This document shows, in pieces, positions 55,535 through 63,884 of a stretch of DNA of 64,000 nucleotides. This DNA comes from Acidobacteriota bacterium (GTDB lineage: Bacteria; Acidobacteriota; Blastocatellia; Chloracidobacteriales; Chloracidobacteriaceae). Position 1 is the stretch's first letter; each line of letters starts with the position of its first letter. The DNA lies in the NCBI GenBank assembly GCA_016208495.1, contig JACQXX010000091.1, forward strand, positions 1-64,000, written 5' to 3'. The notes under the pieces were generated by a model. It searched no databases and had not been told where the DNA came from. It saw only the letters and a list, made by a program, of their open reading frames with translations. Both the position numbers and the translations under genes were made by a program.

Positions 55535-58500
55535 TTAGAAGATCAATTTCAGACCCAACTGGATCACACGTGGACGACCAGCAAAAATTCGCGGATCGTT
55601 AAACGTTGGGCTGGCGGCGTTCGCATAAGACAGATTGGTCGCGTTGGTCAGCAACTGGAACACGCTGCCACCACCGACGGTCAACTGTTCATGATTGAAT
55701 GCGTTGAACATTTCGCAACGGAACTGCATTCTCCAGCCTTCGCGGATTTCGAAATCCTTGAACACTGAAATGTCAAAGTTGTTGATGCCCGGAGCGCGAA
55801 GTGTTCCCGCCCCAGCCGTCGCAATCACACCACGACCCGCCTGGATGTACTGGGCGTTGCCATTGCGAGCCAGGTAGCCGACGATTTGACCACGGGAGTT
55901 GGTCACAGCGCTGACAGCACTGCCCGTTCCCGGAATACCATTGGCGTTAAACACAGTGCGGTCACCCGCCGTGTCAACGTTGAGGTTGCTGTCGGTGGCG
56001 CTCAGCGCCGTAAATGGCTGACCACTTTCAGCCGTGTAAATCACGTTGGCCTGGAAGCCGCCCAGCAGGCTACGGACCAGACGGTTTGAGTTTTTGCGGA
56101 AGAACGGCAATTCCCAAATCACCGATGCCACAAAACGATGTGGACGATCCAGGGCTGATGGGCCACGGTCTTTGCTCACATCAAAGCCATCCTGAGCACG
56201 GCGTGGGTTGATGAAGCTGGTAAACAGATCGTTGGTGCCAAGGTCAATCGTCTTGCTATAGGTGTATGCGGCGGAAGCCGTGTAGCCATAGGAGAAGCGC
56301 TTGGACAAATCAATTGAACCAGCCTGATAAGTTGAACTGCCGACAGGCAAAAATGCTGTGACTGTTGGCTGTTGAAATTCGGGCAACCCCAACGCTCCAA
56401 TCCCGGTACCATAGAATGAAAAGGCAAACAGGTCATCCAGGGTCGGCATGTTGTCCAGGGTATTGCGATCCGGTACCTGGGACGCATTCAGGTAGGTTGG
56501 GAGGCTGAAGCCAGCGATTCCAAATGGAACAAAACCGCCATTCAACCGGATCTGGGCAATTTGCTTGACATTGCGGGTGCCTAAATACCGGAGTTCCACG
56601 CTCCAATCACGATGCAACTGGCGCTGATAGCTCAAGCTCCAGGTCATGGTGTAAGGCAAAATACGATCACTAATAAACGACGAGGTTGCTGCCCGGGCAT
56701 CCGCTGGGGTGATGGGTGGAATTGGGGTATTGCCTAGACCGCCGTTAGCCAGGAAGTTGGTGGCGGTTCCAAATGGACCACCTTCGCCGGCGGCGGAACT
56801 CAATTCCTGCTGGAATTGAGGTGGCAACTGAAGCGTGCCCAGGTTGCCGTAGGCCAGATCGTAGGACATGCCAAAACCAGCGCGCAGTGAGCCTTCGCCG
56901 CTGTTGCCGAACAGGACATGACCGACACCATCTTTGAAATCTGGTGCCCAGGCCAACCCGATACGAGGGGCAAAGTTGTTCTTGTCTGATTTTGGTTCAC
57001 CAAATTCAATCACGCCCGGCACATTTGAAATCGCGTTCAGGGCCTGCAATTTTTCATCGCGGAACACGCTGTAAAATTCATACCGCAGACCGACGTTCAA
57101 GGTGAAGGTCGGGGTCAGTTTGATATCATCCTGGATAAACCAGTAGATTGACTGACGGTTGGCGGCAAATGATGACGTGCCGACGCCACGCAAGCCGCCG
57201 TTAAAGCCGTTTGGTTTAAGGTCGCGGAGGAATTCTTCGAGGGTCGCATAGTCATATTCAGCGCGACCACGCGGCAGGAAGTTATTGGCGGAAATCACGT
57301 TGCGGTATTCGGCGCCAAACTTGAAGTTATGTTTGCCTTTGATCCAGGTGGTGTTGTTCACCAACTGGTACGTGTTGGTCACTTCACCCTGTGGTGATTC
57401 AGCCTGTGGACCGAAGGTGTACCCTAAATCATCAAACGCAAAGTTCGGGAAATTGGAAAATTCATCCGGGATCCCAAAGCTGTTGTTTTTGCGACGATAG
57501 GAAACGCGGGTTTCGTTGATCAGGGTCGGTGTGAAACTGTGGATCAATGACACCGAGGCCAACTGGTTCAACTGTGAAAATGACCCGTTGAACACCGGGT
57601 TGCCGTCACCATTGTTGGGCGCGGTTGACTTGGCATAGTTGTAGCGATAGCGGAGCTGATCGCCATTGCCCAACACCTGGTCAACGTTGACGTTGAAGAT
57701 GTGGTTGGCTTCGAAGTTGGCGTTGAGGAAGTTGACTGTACCAACTGGAATCTGGCGGCCTAATACGGTCACTGCGTCTGAGGCACCACCGGCTGGTACC
57801 GTGTATTGGCGCAAAATGCCCAGGTTGTTGGCGCTGATGCCGTTGAGGCTGCCCAAAATGGCAAAGCCTTCCTGGGTTGGGGTCAGGAAGCTCACCGGCG
57901 CACCCGCCGTCCCGGTGGTGTCATACTGATAGGCGCCAAAGAAGAACAATTTGTTCTTGATGATTGGTCCGCCCAAATAGCCCGCGACGCGGTTGAAATC
58001 AAACCGTGGTTTTTCATCGGGGATTTCGCCACGCGCAATGGCTTCTTTGGTCAGGTGGTCAACCGCATTGTAGTTCTTGTTGATGTTGAACCAGCTTGCA
58101 CCACCGTGGAACTCGTTGGTTCCAGACTTGGTGATGGTGTTGAACTGGCCGGCTGATGAGTGACCAAATTCAGCCGTGTACTGGTTGGTCAGCAGCGTGA
58201 ATTCCGCCACGGCTTCTGGAATCACGTCAATGACGTGGCCCGTCAAAATGGCGTCGTTGTTGTCCACGCCATCCAGCGTGAAGCTGTTGTTACGTGGACG
58301 GTTGCCACCGACCGAACCACCTTCACCGGCGGTACCACCAGCCTGTGAGGTGATGTTTGGTGCCAGCAATGCCAGTTCGAGCTGAGAGTTGTTCAGGCTC
58401 GGCAGCTCCACGACTTTGCGTGATTCAAAGGTATTGCCCAGAGTTGAGGTCGTGGTTTCAACCAGCACATCACCGCTTGAAACGACCACAACTTCGCTGA

Positions 58501-58837
58501 CTTCACCGGTTTGCATGCGGATGGTGACGTCAATGATCTGGTTCAATGCAATCCCGATTCCTTCGAGTGAGGTGGTTTTGAATCCAGCGGCTTCAGCCGT
58601 GATTGAGTATTTTCCGACTGGAAGGTAGCTGGCGCGAAACAGCCCATTGGCGTCTGAGGTAACTGTCGATGTGTAGCCGGTCTCCATATTGGTCAACTTG
58701 ACCGAAGCCCCCGCAATCGAAGCCCCCTGTTCGTCCAATACCTTTCCGTTCATGGCACCGTCTGTTGCCTGTGCAAACACTGGAATGAATGACAGCAACA
58801 GAAAGAACGGCGCCAGCCAGAAGCATTGTTTTGACAT
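55535..58837 (-). CDS. TonB-dependent receptor (Oar type), close paralogue of the 3003-6323 gene
   Basis: 1100-aa outer-membrane receptor. Signal peptide ends near PVFAQA, then the same CarboxypepD_reg-like domain (NGKVLDEQGASIAGASVKL), plug (NSFTLDGVDNND) and barrel as the 3003-6323 protein, closing with LKLIF. Long stretches are identical between the two, including the DNA near the plug, so this is a duplication with later divergence in some barrel loops. ATG 58837 is preceded by GGAGG. The two copies are inverted relative to each other, about 49 kb apart. Confidence 0.93.
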   Translation of the reverse strand: MSKQCFWLAPFFLLLSFIPVFAQATDGAMNGKVLDEQGASIAGASVKLTNMETGYTSTVTSDANGLFRASYLPVGKYSITAEAAGFKTTSLEGIGIALNQIIDVTIRMQTGEVSEVVVVSSGDVLVETTTSTLGNTFESRKVVELPSLNNSQLELALLAPNITSQAGGTAGEGGSVGGNRPRNNSFTLDGVDNNDAILTGHVIDVIPEAVAEFTLLTNQYTAEFGHSSAGQFNTITKSGTNEFHGGASWFNINKNYNAVDHLTKEAIARGEIPDEKPRFDFNRVAGYLGGPIIKNKLFFFGAYQYDTTGTAGAPVSFLTPTQEGFAILGSLNGISANNLGILRQYTVPAGGASDAVTVLGRQIPVGTVNFLNANFEANHIFNVNVDQVLGNGDQLRYRYNYAKSTAPNNGDGNPVFNGSFSQLNQLASVSLIHSFTPTLINETRVSYRRKNNSFGIPDEFSNFPNFAFDDLGYTFGPQAESPQGEVTNTYQLVNNTTWIKGKHNFKFGAEYRNVISANNFLPRGRAEYDYATLEEFLRDLKPNGFNGGLRGVGTSSFAANRQSIYWFIQDDIKLTPTFTLNVGLRYEFYSVFRDEKLQALNAISNVPGVIEFGEPKSDKNNFAPRIGLAWAPDFKDGVGHVLFGNSGEGSLRAGFGMSYDLAYGNLGTLQLPPQFQQELSSAAGEGGPFGTATNFLANGGLGNTPIPPITPADARAATSSFISDRILPYTMTWSLSYQRQLHRDWSVELRYLGTRNVKQIAQIRLNGGFVPFGIAGFSLPTYLNASQVPDRNTLDNMPTLDDLFAFSFYGTGIGALGLPEFQQPTVTAFLPVGSSTYQAGSIDLSKRFSYGYTASAAYTYSKTIDLGTNDLFTSFINPRRAQDGFDVSKDRGPSALDRPHRFVASVIWELPFFRKNSNRLVRSLLGGFQANVIYTAESGQPFTALSATDSNLNVDTAGDRTVFNANGIPGTGSAVSAVTNSRGQIVGYLARNGNAQYIQAGRGVIATAGAGTLRAPGINNFDISVFKDFEIREGWRMQFRCEMFNAFNHEQLTVGGGSVFQLLTNATNLSYANAASPTFNDPRIFAGRPRVIQLGLKLIF

Positions 58838-59421
58838 AGGTTCCTCCGTTTTCTCTCCTAGAAAAATTCTGTGGAAAAGTCGAAAAGACGTCTTGTTTCA
58901 TTCTCCCTGGTTGTGGCAACTATGCTTCACCGGGGCTTTCTTTCAGTATCTCTTCACTTTTCCTGTGGATCAGTTGAGTCAGGGTGTACTGTGGCCCCGT
59001 TTTTACTTCCGAAAAACAAAACTGTGCAATGTTATTGAGTGCCAGTATCCAAGGGAATGGAAAAAGGGGAGTACATTGAATCTGTACTCCCCTTGTGCAA
59101 TTTGAATACCAAACCCAAATCCGAAGATCCAAAGAATCTCCAAAAATATGTATGCGGCTGATTTTATAAAGTTTAGGGGTGATACTGAGTAGGGGTTCAA
59201 AATTCAGGCGGGAATATCCCAAAATTCAAATTCAGAATTCTGGATATAAAATCTAAAATTATGGAAGAAAATCGAAGTTTCTTTACAATTTCATCCAAAC
59301 GATGAGAGGTCGCTGACGACCGCTCCTAACCTTCAAATGTGGCCAGACCTGATCTCTTCTCACAGGCAAATACACTGCTGAGAGCCATGATCAGCACATC
59401 GGTAGGAGTGAAAGCTCTTTT
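58838..59421. other. Intergenic region upstream of the third TonB receptor
   Basis: 584 bp without a gene. It holds the receptor promoter on the minus strand and a hairpin terminator at 59060-59094. I do not find the conserved block that precedes the other two receptors. Confidence 0.55.
59060..59094 (-). terminator. Rho-independent terminator, probably for the SRAP gene
   Basis: Perfect 12-bp stem AAGGGGAGTACA / TGTACTCCCCTT with a 7-nt loop, followed on the minus strand by T5. It is about 330 bp downstream of the SRAP stop and upstream of the TonB receptor promoter. Confidence 0.75.
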
Positions 59422-60120
59422 TTAGGAAAACAAGTCACCTTGCTTTAACTTTGGAACTGAGATCACAGCTTCAATCAGCGACGGGTCATCATTCTTGATT
59501 GAATTCACCCGTGGTGAGACTTCGTAAGCCATCATTTTTTCTGAAGGATAGGGGTGAAGTAAATCCAACAATGTGTTGGGTGTATCCTGCTCCAGCCATA
59601 GCCGTTCGGCTTCGGGCGGCAAAATGACGGCCATTCGTTCATGGAGCGGCGCCAATACCTCGTTTGCCGTCGTCGTAATGATGGTACAGGTTCGTAGCCG
59701 TGTTCCATCCGGCGCTTTCCAGGTATCCCACAAGCCAGCCATCGCAAAGACTTCTCCGCTATGGAGTTTGACCCGATACGGGGTTTTGGTTCCGTCTTCA
59801 TTTTTCTTCCACTCATAAAAGCCGTCGGCCACCACCAGGCACCGCTGGGATTTCAGAATGGTGCGGAAGGACGGTTTTTCAAGCAAAGTTTCAGATCGGG
59901 CATTAATCATGGTGGCTGCCATTTTGACATCCTTCGCCCAGGAGGGCACCAGTCCCCATTTAGCCACCGAAAGTGTTTCCGATGAAGTATTTAACACGAC
60001 CGGGATTGGCTGCGTCGGAGCAATATTGTAGCGGGGCGTTAAGATTAACTCGGTTGCGGTTAATCCAAACCGATCCAACACAGCGGGTTCTTCAACTGTC
60101 AGGGTATATCGTCCACACAT
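59422..60120 (-). CDS. yedK: SOS response-associated peptidase (SRAP, YedK/HMCES)
   Basis: 232 aa, full-length SRAP domain. It begins MCGRYTL, so Cys2 becomes the catalytic N-terminal Cys that bonds covalently to abasic sites in single-stranded DNA. Asn73 (INARSET), Glu103 (GFYEWKK) and His160 (LHERMAVIL) complete the active site. The role is protection of AP sites at replication forks. The start codon abuts a TTATGAA heptamer array (60126-60153), leaving no room for a Shine-Dalgarno sequence. Expression may be leaderless or depend on repeat number. Confidence 0.93.
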   Translation of the reverse strand: MCGRYTLTVEEPAVLDRFGLTATELILTPRYNIAPTQPIPVVLNTSSETLSVAKWGLVPSWAKDVKMAATMINARSETLLEKPSFRTILKSQRCLVVADGFYEWKKNEDGTKTPYRVKLHSGEVFAMAGLWDTWKAPDGTRLRTCTIITTTANEVLAPLHERMAVILPPEAERLWLEQDTPNTLLDLLHPYPSEKMMAYEVSPRVNSIKNDDPSLIEAVISVPKLKQGDLFS

Positions 60121-60153
60121 AGGAATTATGAATTATGAATTATGAATTATGAA
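60121..60153. repeat. TTATGAA heptamer array abutting the SRAP start codon
   Basis: Four TTATGAA units (60126-60153) directly upstream of ATG 60120 on the minus strand. The same heptamer occurs at 39363-39397. Confidence 0.8.
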
Positions 60154-60311
60154 AATCAGGTCGAGGTCCCCGTCTCAAGTGAATTGAACGGTTGACGACC
60201 TGACCCGGCAATATGCGTTTGTCAAACCCTTCGGATTTGATACCTTCTTGCCCCATCATACCCAAATTTCCAAGAAAGTTCAGATATCCTCACTGTTTTA
60301 CCTTCATTGTT

Positions 60312-61328
60312 ATGGGCATTTCACTTCGACAAGCAGTAACCGTTGGTGCGTACGTTTTAAAGCAGCGTTTTAAAGGTGTAAAGCGCTATCCGCTGGTGCT
60401 GATGCTTGAACCATTATTCCGGTGTAATCTTGAGTGCGCCGGTTGCGGCAAAATCCAGTATCCGGAAGAAATCCTGAAAAAAAACCTGTCGCCGGAAGAA
60501 TGTTTTCGGGCTGCTGAAGAATGCGGCGCTCCGGTTGTCACTATTGCGGGTGGCGAACCGCTGATCCATCCCAAAATTGACGAGATTGCCAAAGGGCTGG
60601 TTGAGCGGAAAAAGTTTGTTTACCTGTGCACCAATGCCATTTTGCTTGAGCGGCACATGCATAAATTTACACCTTCGCCCTACTTTACCTTCAGCATCCA
60701 CCTGGATGGCATGAAAAAGCGCCATGATGAACTGGTGTGTCGGGAAGGTGTGTTCGACGTGGCCGTGCGGGCCATTAAAGCCGCCAAAGCCGCAGGCTTC
60801 AGAGTCACCACCAATACCACCGTGTTTGACGGTGAAAGCCCCGAGGAAATGCACGAAATGTTTGATTTCCTGGCTGATCTGGGCATTGATGGAATGACGA
60901 TTTCACCTGGCTACAGCTATGCCTGGGCACCTGACCAGGAACATTTTCTGCGCCGTGAGCAAACCAATGCGTTGTTTCGCCAGGTTTTGTCACCGATGAG
61001 AACCGAGCGTGGCAAACGGTGGCAGTTTAACCAGTCCTCGTTTTTCCTCGATTTTCTAATGGGTGAACGTGACTATGAATGCACGCCCTGGGGAAATCCG
61101 AACTATAACGTCTTTGGCTGGCAAAAGCCCTGTTATTTACTCAACGAAGGCTATGCCAAAACCTTTGGTGAATTGCTTGAGAAGACCAAATGGGAAGAGT
61201 ATGGCCGCAAGAGCGGGAACCCCAAATGTCAGGATTGCATGGTTCACTGTGGGTATGAGCCAACGGCGGTGATTGATGCGACCGCGAATCTCAAGAATAT
61301 GCTGATTTCAGCCAAAAGTTTGCGGTAA
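60312..61328 (+). CDS. hpnH: Adenosylhopane synthase HpnH (radical SAM)
   Basis: 338 aa from ATG 60312. The frame is open to 60213 but HpnH proteins start MGI-like. Radical SAM cluster Cys-x3-Cys-x2-Cys in [10 protein letters not shown] (about 38-45), then GGEPLIHP, and a C-terminal Cys-rich part ([20 protein letters not shown]) that is typical of HpnH. It joins 5'-deoxyadenosyl to diploptene, giving adenosylhopane, the first side-chain step. It lies with hpnJ and hpnK, separated by one minus-strand gene, and about 26 kb from hpnCDE. Confidence 0.94.
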   Translation: MGISLRQAVTVGAYVLKQRFKGVKRYPLVLMLEPLFRCNLECAGCGKIQYPEEILKKNLSPEECFRAAEECGAPVVTIAGGEPLIHPKIDEIAKGLVERKKFVYLCTNAILLERHMHKFTPSPYFTFSIHLDGMKKRHDELVCREGVFDVAVRAIKAAKAAGFRVTTNTTVFDGESPEEMHEMFDFLADLGIDGMTISPGYSYAWAPDQEHFLRREQTNALFRQVLSPMRTERGKRWQFNQSSFFLDFLMGERDYECTPWGNPNYNVFGWQKPCYLLNEGYAKTFGELLEKTKWEEYGRKSGNPKCQDCMVHCGYEPTAVIDATANLKNMLISAKSLR

Positions 61329-61348
61329 ACTTTGAGTTATAGGGACTT

Positions 61349-61425
61349 GTCAGTACCACCCGCGTGAGCGGGTGGGTTTTGTCTGTTCTCATCCACCAGC
61401 CTACGCAGGTGGGACTGACCCGTTC
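61349..61425. repeat. REP-like hairpin between convergent hpnH and the LolA-like gene
   Basis: GTCAGTACCACCCGCGTGAG plus CGGGTGGG contains a stem CCACCCGC/GCGGGTGG. GGTGGGACTGAC at its far end pairs with the opening GTCAGTACCACC, forming a larger hairpin. A related half lies at 32463-32495. Confidence 0.7.
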
Positions 61426-61426
61426 T

Positions 61427-62098
61427 TCATAATTCAAAAAGTTCATCCGCCAGACCAACATCCTTGGTCAGATTTTTCCATTCTGTTTTGGAATCAAATT
61501 TCCCATTGCGGAAGACTTCCCACTGGAGCGGGAGCTTGAGTTCGGCATCAATCAGAATCGTGTCTTTCTTTCCTGGACGTTCCAAAAGCAGTTGATAGGC
61601 ACGGCGCGGACTTTCAATCAGGGTGACAGTGGCTTTGGCACCAGTCATCGTCAGTTGCAAATCCTTGAGGGTGGACCCCAAATCAGTCGTGACAAAACTG
61701 CTATCGCCGTCCTGGAGCCGTTTGTCAGTTGGTTCCATGGTGATGGTAAAGACTCCCAACACCCCACCAGCTTTGGCGCGAACTTTGCCTTTTTTATTCA
61801 AAACGACTTTTGAACCTTTGTCCCCGCCGCTGGTGACTTCGAGACGAATCAGTTTTGGCTTTTTGAAAAAGTAATTGTTGGTATCCACCGCCATCGTTCC
61901 ATCTTTGCGGAGACGGGACGAATGCATCTGGCAGCGATAGTCGGTTAGAGCGTCAAAGCTTTGCACCACTTGTTGTACCAGGTCCGGAGCGGCTGGAAGC
62001 GGTGGACTATCACTTTTCCCCGCCACCGGGGCAGTGAATATCCCCCAACTCATACCTACAATTGCCATGAGTGTCAAAGCTTGTTTCAGCACAGGCAT
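61427..62098 (-). CDS. Secreted LolA-like protein (DUF1571-like)
   Basis: 223 aa, signal peptide about 1-27. Residues 40-220 show the repeated strand pattern of LolA/LolB-fold proteins: CQMHSSRLRKDGTM, NNYFFKKPKLIRLEV, VVLNKKGKVRAK, LPLQWEVFRNGKF. This matches outer-membrane lipoprotein-sorting-like or DUF1571 families. Such proteins carry lipids or lipid-modified proteins across the periplasm. Its place between hpnH and hpnJ, although on the other strand, makes a role in hopanoid transport conceivable but unproven. Confidence 0.65.
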   Translation of the reverse strand: MPVLKQALTLMAIVGMSWGIFTAPVAGKSDSPPLPAAPDLVQQVVQSFDALTDYRCQMHSSRLRKDGTMAVDTNNYFFKKPKLIRLEVTSGGDKGSKVVLNKKGKVRAKAGGVLGVFTITMEPTDKRLQDGDSSFVTTDLGSTLKDLQLTMTGAKATVTLIESPRRAYQLLLERPGKKDTILIDAELKLPLQWEVFRNGKFDSKTEWKNLTKDVGLADELFEL

Positions 62099-62285
62099 TT
62101 TGAAAAGTTCCTTTCAATTCCAGAGATTGTTCGGTATTCTGGCGCACCCCTGCGGGGTCAATCACACCACTGACTCCTGGTTTCACGGCCAAAGTCGCTG
62201 GAGTACAGGGTTCGACCCCGGACCCACAGGTTGGTTTTGATAGCGCCTGGACCTATTTTCAGTTTCATTCAAAGCGAGGCAGTGC

Positions 62286-63752
62286 ATGAATTTCATGAAG
62301 ACGTTGCTCTTAAACCCACCTTCATTCGAAGGATTTGACGGTGGCGCCAGTTCCCGATGGCCGGCGACCCGCGAAATTGCTTCCTACTGGTATCCGGTTT
62401 GGTTGGCATACCCGGCGGGAATGATTCCCAATTCACGGCTCCTGGATGCCCCTCCACATGGGGTGAGTGTTCAGCAAACGTTGGAAATTGCGAAAGACTA
62501 TGAATTTGTCGTCCTTTTTACAAGCACTCCGGGCTTGAACAACGACATTAAACTGGCTGAAATGATGAAAGCCAATGATCCAAAGATCAAAATTTGCTTT
62601 GTCGGCCCGCCGGTGACTTCGAATCCAGAAGAAATCCTTCGCTCTTCCAGTGCCATTGATTTTGCTGCCCGCAAGGAATTTGACTACACGGTCAAAGAAT
62701 TTGCTGAAGGCCGTTCATTAGAGGAAATTGACGGCGTCAGTTATATCAAAGATGGCCAGATTGTGCATCGGCCAGATCGTCCTCAGTTGCATGACCTGGA
62801 TTCGCTGCCGTTTGCCTCGGAAATCTACCACCGGGATCTGGACATCACGAAATACAACGTGCCGTTTTTGTTACACCCATACATTGCCTTTTATTCAACC
62901 CGTGGGTGTCCGGCACTGTGCACCTTCTGCTTGTGGCCGCAAACCATCAGCGGCCATGCCTGGCGCGAACGCAGCATTCCCAATATGGTCGAAGAAGTCA
63001 AAGTGGCGCTCAAACTCTTCCCCGAGATGAAGGAAATTTTCTTTGACGACGATACCTTCTCCTGGAAGAAATCGCGGACAATCAATATCTCGAAAGAGTT
63101 TCAAAAGATTGGCTTTACCTGGTCCTGCACCTCACGCGTCCATTCCGATTACGACACGCTCAAAGCCATGAAAGATGGCGGATGTCGGTTGATGATCGTT
63201 GGGTTTGAATCCGGCGATGATCAGGTGCTCAAGAACATCAAAAAAGGCGCCACGGTCGAAATGGGCCGCAAGTTTATGAAAAACTGCAAAAAACTTGGGC
63301 TGGCCGTCCACGGGGATTTCATCCTGGGCTTGCCGGGCGACACGCCGGAAACCATCAAACGCACGATTGAGTTTGCCAAGGAACTTGACTGCGAAACCAT
63401 TCAGGTCTCGATTGCTCATGCCTATCCGGGAACTGAACTCTATGACTATTTGAAGGAAGCCGGGTTGCTGACCGAACACGCCATGACGGACGAAGAAGGC
63501 CATCAATTGCCGCATATTGAATATCCAGGGTTGACCCGTGGTGAACTGATGCGCAATGTCGAAAATTTCTACGACACCTACTATTTCCGACCCAAAGTCG
63601 TGGCGCGCATTGTTGGAAAAGCCATCTTCGATAAAGAAGAACGCAACCGCCTCTTTACCGAAGCTCGTCAGTTCCTGAAACTGCGGTCAAAACGCAAAGA
63701 GTTTGTTCGTGCCCAGATGAACCGCGAAAGCGGGCTGCATAAAGGGGTGTAA
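62286..63752 (+). CDS. hpnJ: Hopanoid biosynthesis radical SAM protein HpnJ
   Basis: 488 aa. An N-terminal cobalamin-binding-like domain (about 1-150) is followed by a radical SAM barrel with Cys-x3-Cys-x2-Cys in STRGCPALCTFCLWPQT (about 200-216). FDDDTFSWKK, GFESGDDQVLKNIKKG and GLPGDTPETIKRTI are the usual B12-radical SAM landmarks, and CLWPQTISGH is HpnJ-like. In Burkholderia, HpnJ is needed to convert the glucosaminyl head group of bacteriohopanetetrol to the cyclitol ether. It is followed directly by hpnK. Confidence 0.92.
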   Translation: MNFMKTLLLNPPSFEGFDGGASSRWPATREIASYWYPVWLAYPAGMIPNSRLLDAPPHGVSVQQTLEIAKDYEFVVLFTSTPGLNNDIKLAEMMKANDPKIKICFVGPPVTSNPEEILRSSSAIDFAARKEFDYTVKEFAEGRSLEEIDGVSYIKDGQIVHRPDRPQLHDLDSLPFASEIYHRDLDITKYNVPFLLHPYIAFYSTRGCPALCTFCLWPQTISGHAWRERSIPNMVEEVKVALKLFPEMKEIFFDDDTFSWKKSRTINISKEFQKIGFTWSCTSRVHSDYDTLKAMKDGGCRLMIVGFESGDDQVLKNIKKGATVEMGRKFMKNCKKLGLAVHGDFILGLPGDTPETIKRTIEFAKELDCETIQVSIAHAYPGTELYDYLKEAGLLTEHAMTDEEGHQLPHIEYPGLTRGELMRNVENFYDTYYFRPKVVARIVGKAIFDKEERNRLFTEARQFLKLRSKRKEFVRAQMNRESGLHKGV

Positions 63753-63756
63753 AGAC

Positions 63757-63884
63757 CAGGGTTCGGGGTTCAGGGTTCAGGGTTTGAAAACCAGATTCAG
63801 GATTTCTGCAATTTGGTCTTTTTGTCCCGTTGCCCTTTTTCTTTTTACAGGACCTGAACCCTGAACCCCGCAACCCTGAACCCT
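63757..63884. repeat. Inverted CAGGGTT/AACCCTG heptamer pair between hpnJ and hpnK
   Basis: CAGGGTT units at 63757-63785 (one CGGGGTT) face AACCCTG units at 63854-63884. The right arm ends one base before the hpnK ATG. Confidence 0.8.

Noticed and set aside
62150-62240. Possible tRNA (GGTTCGACCCC)
   Set aside because: A T-loop-like word is present, but no acceptor stem or anticodon arm can be drawn around it.
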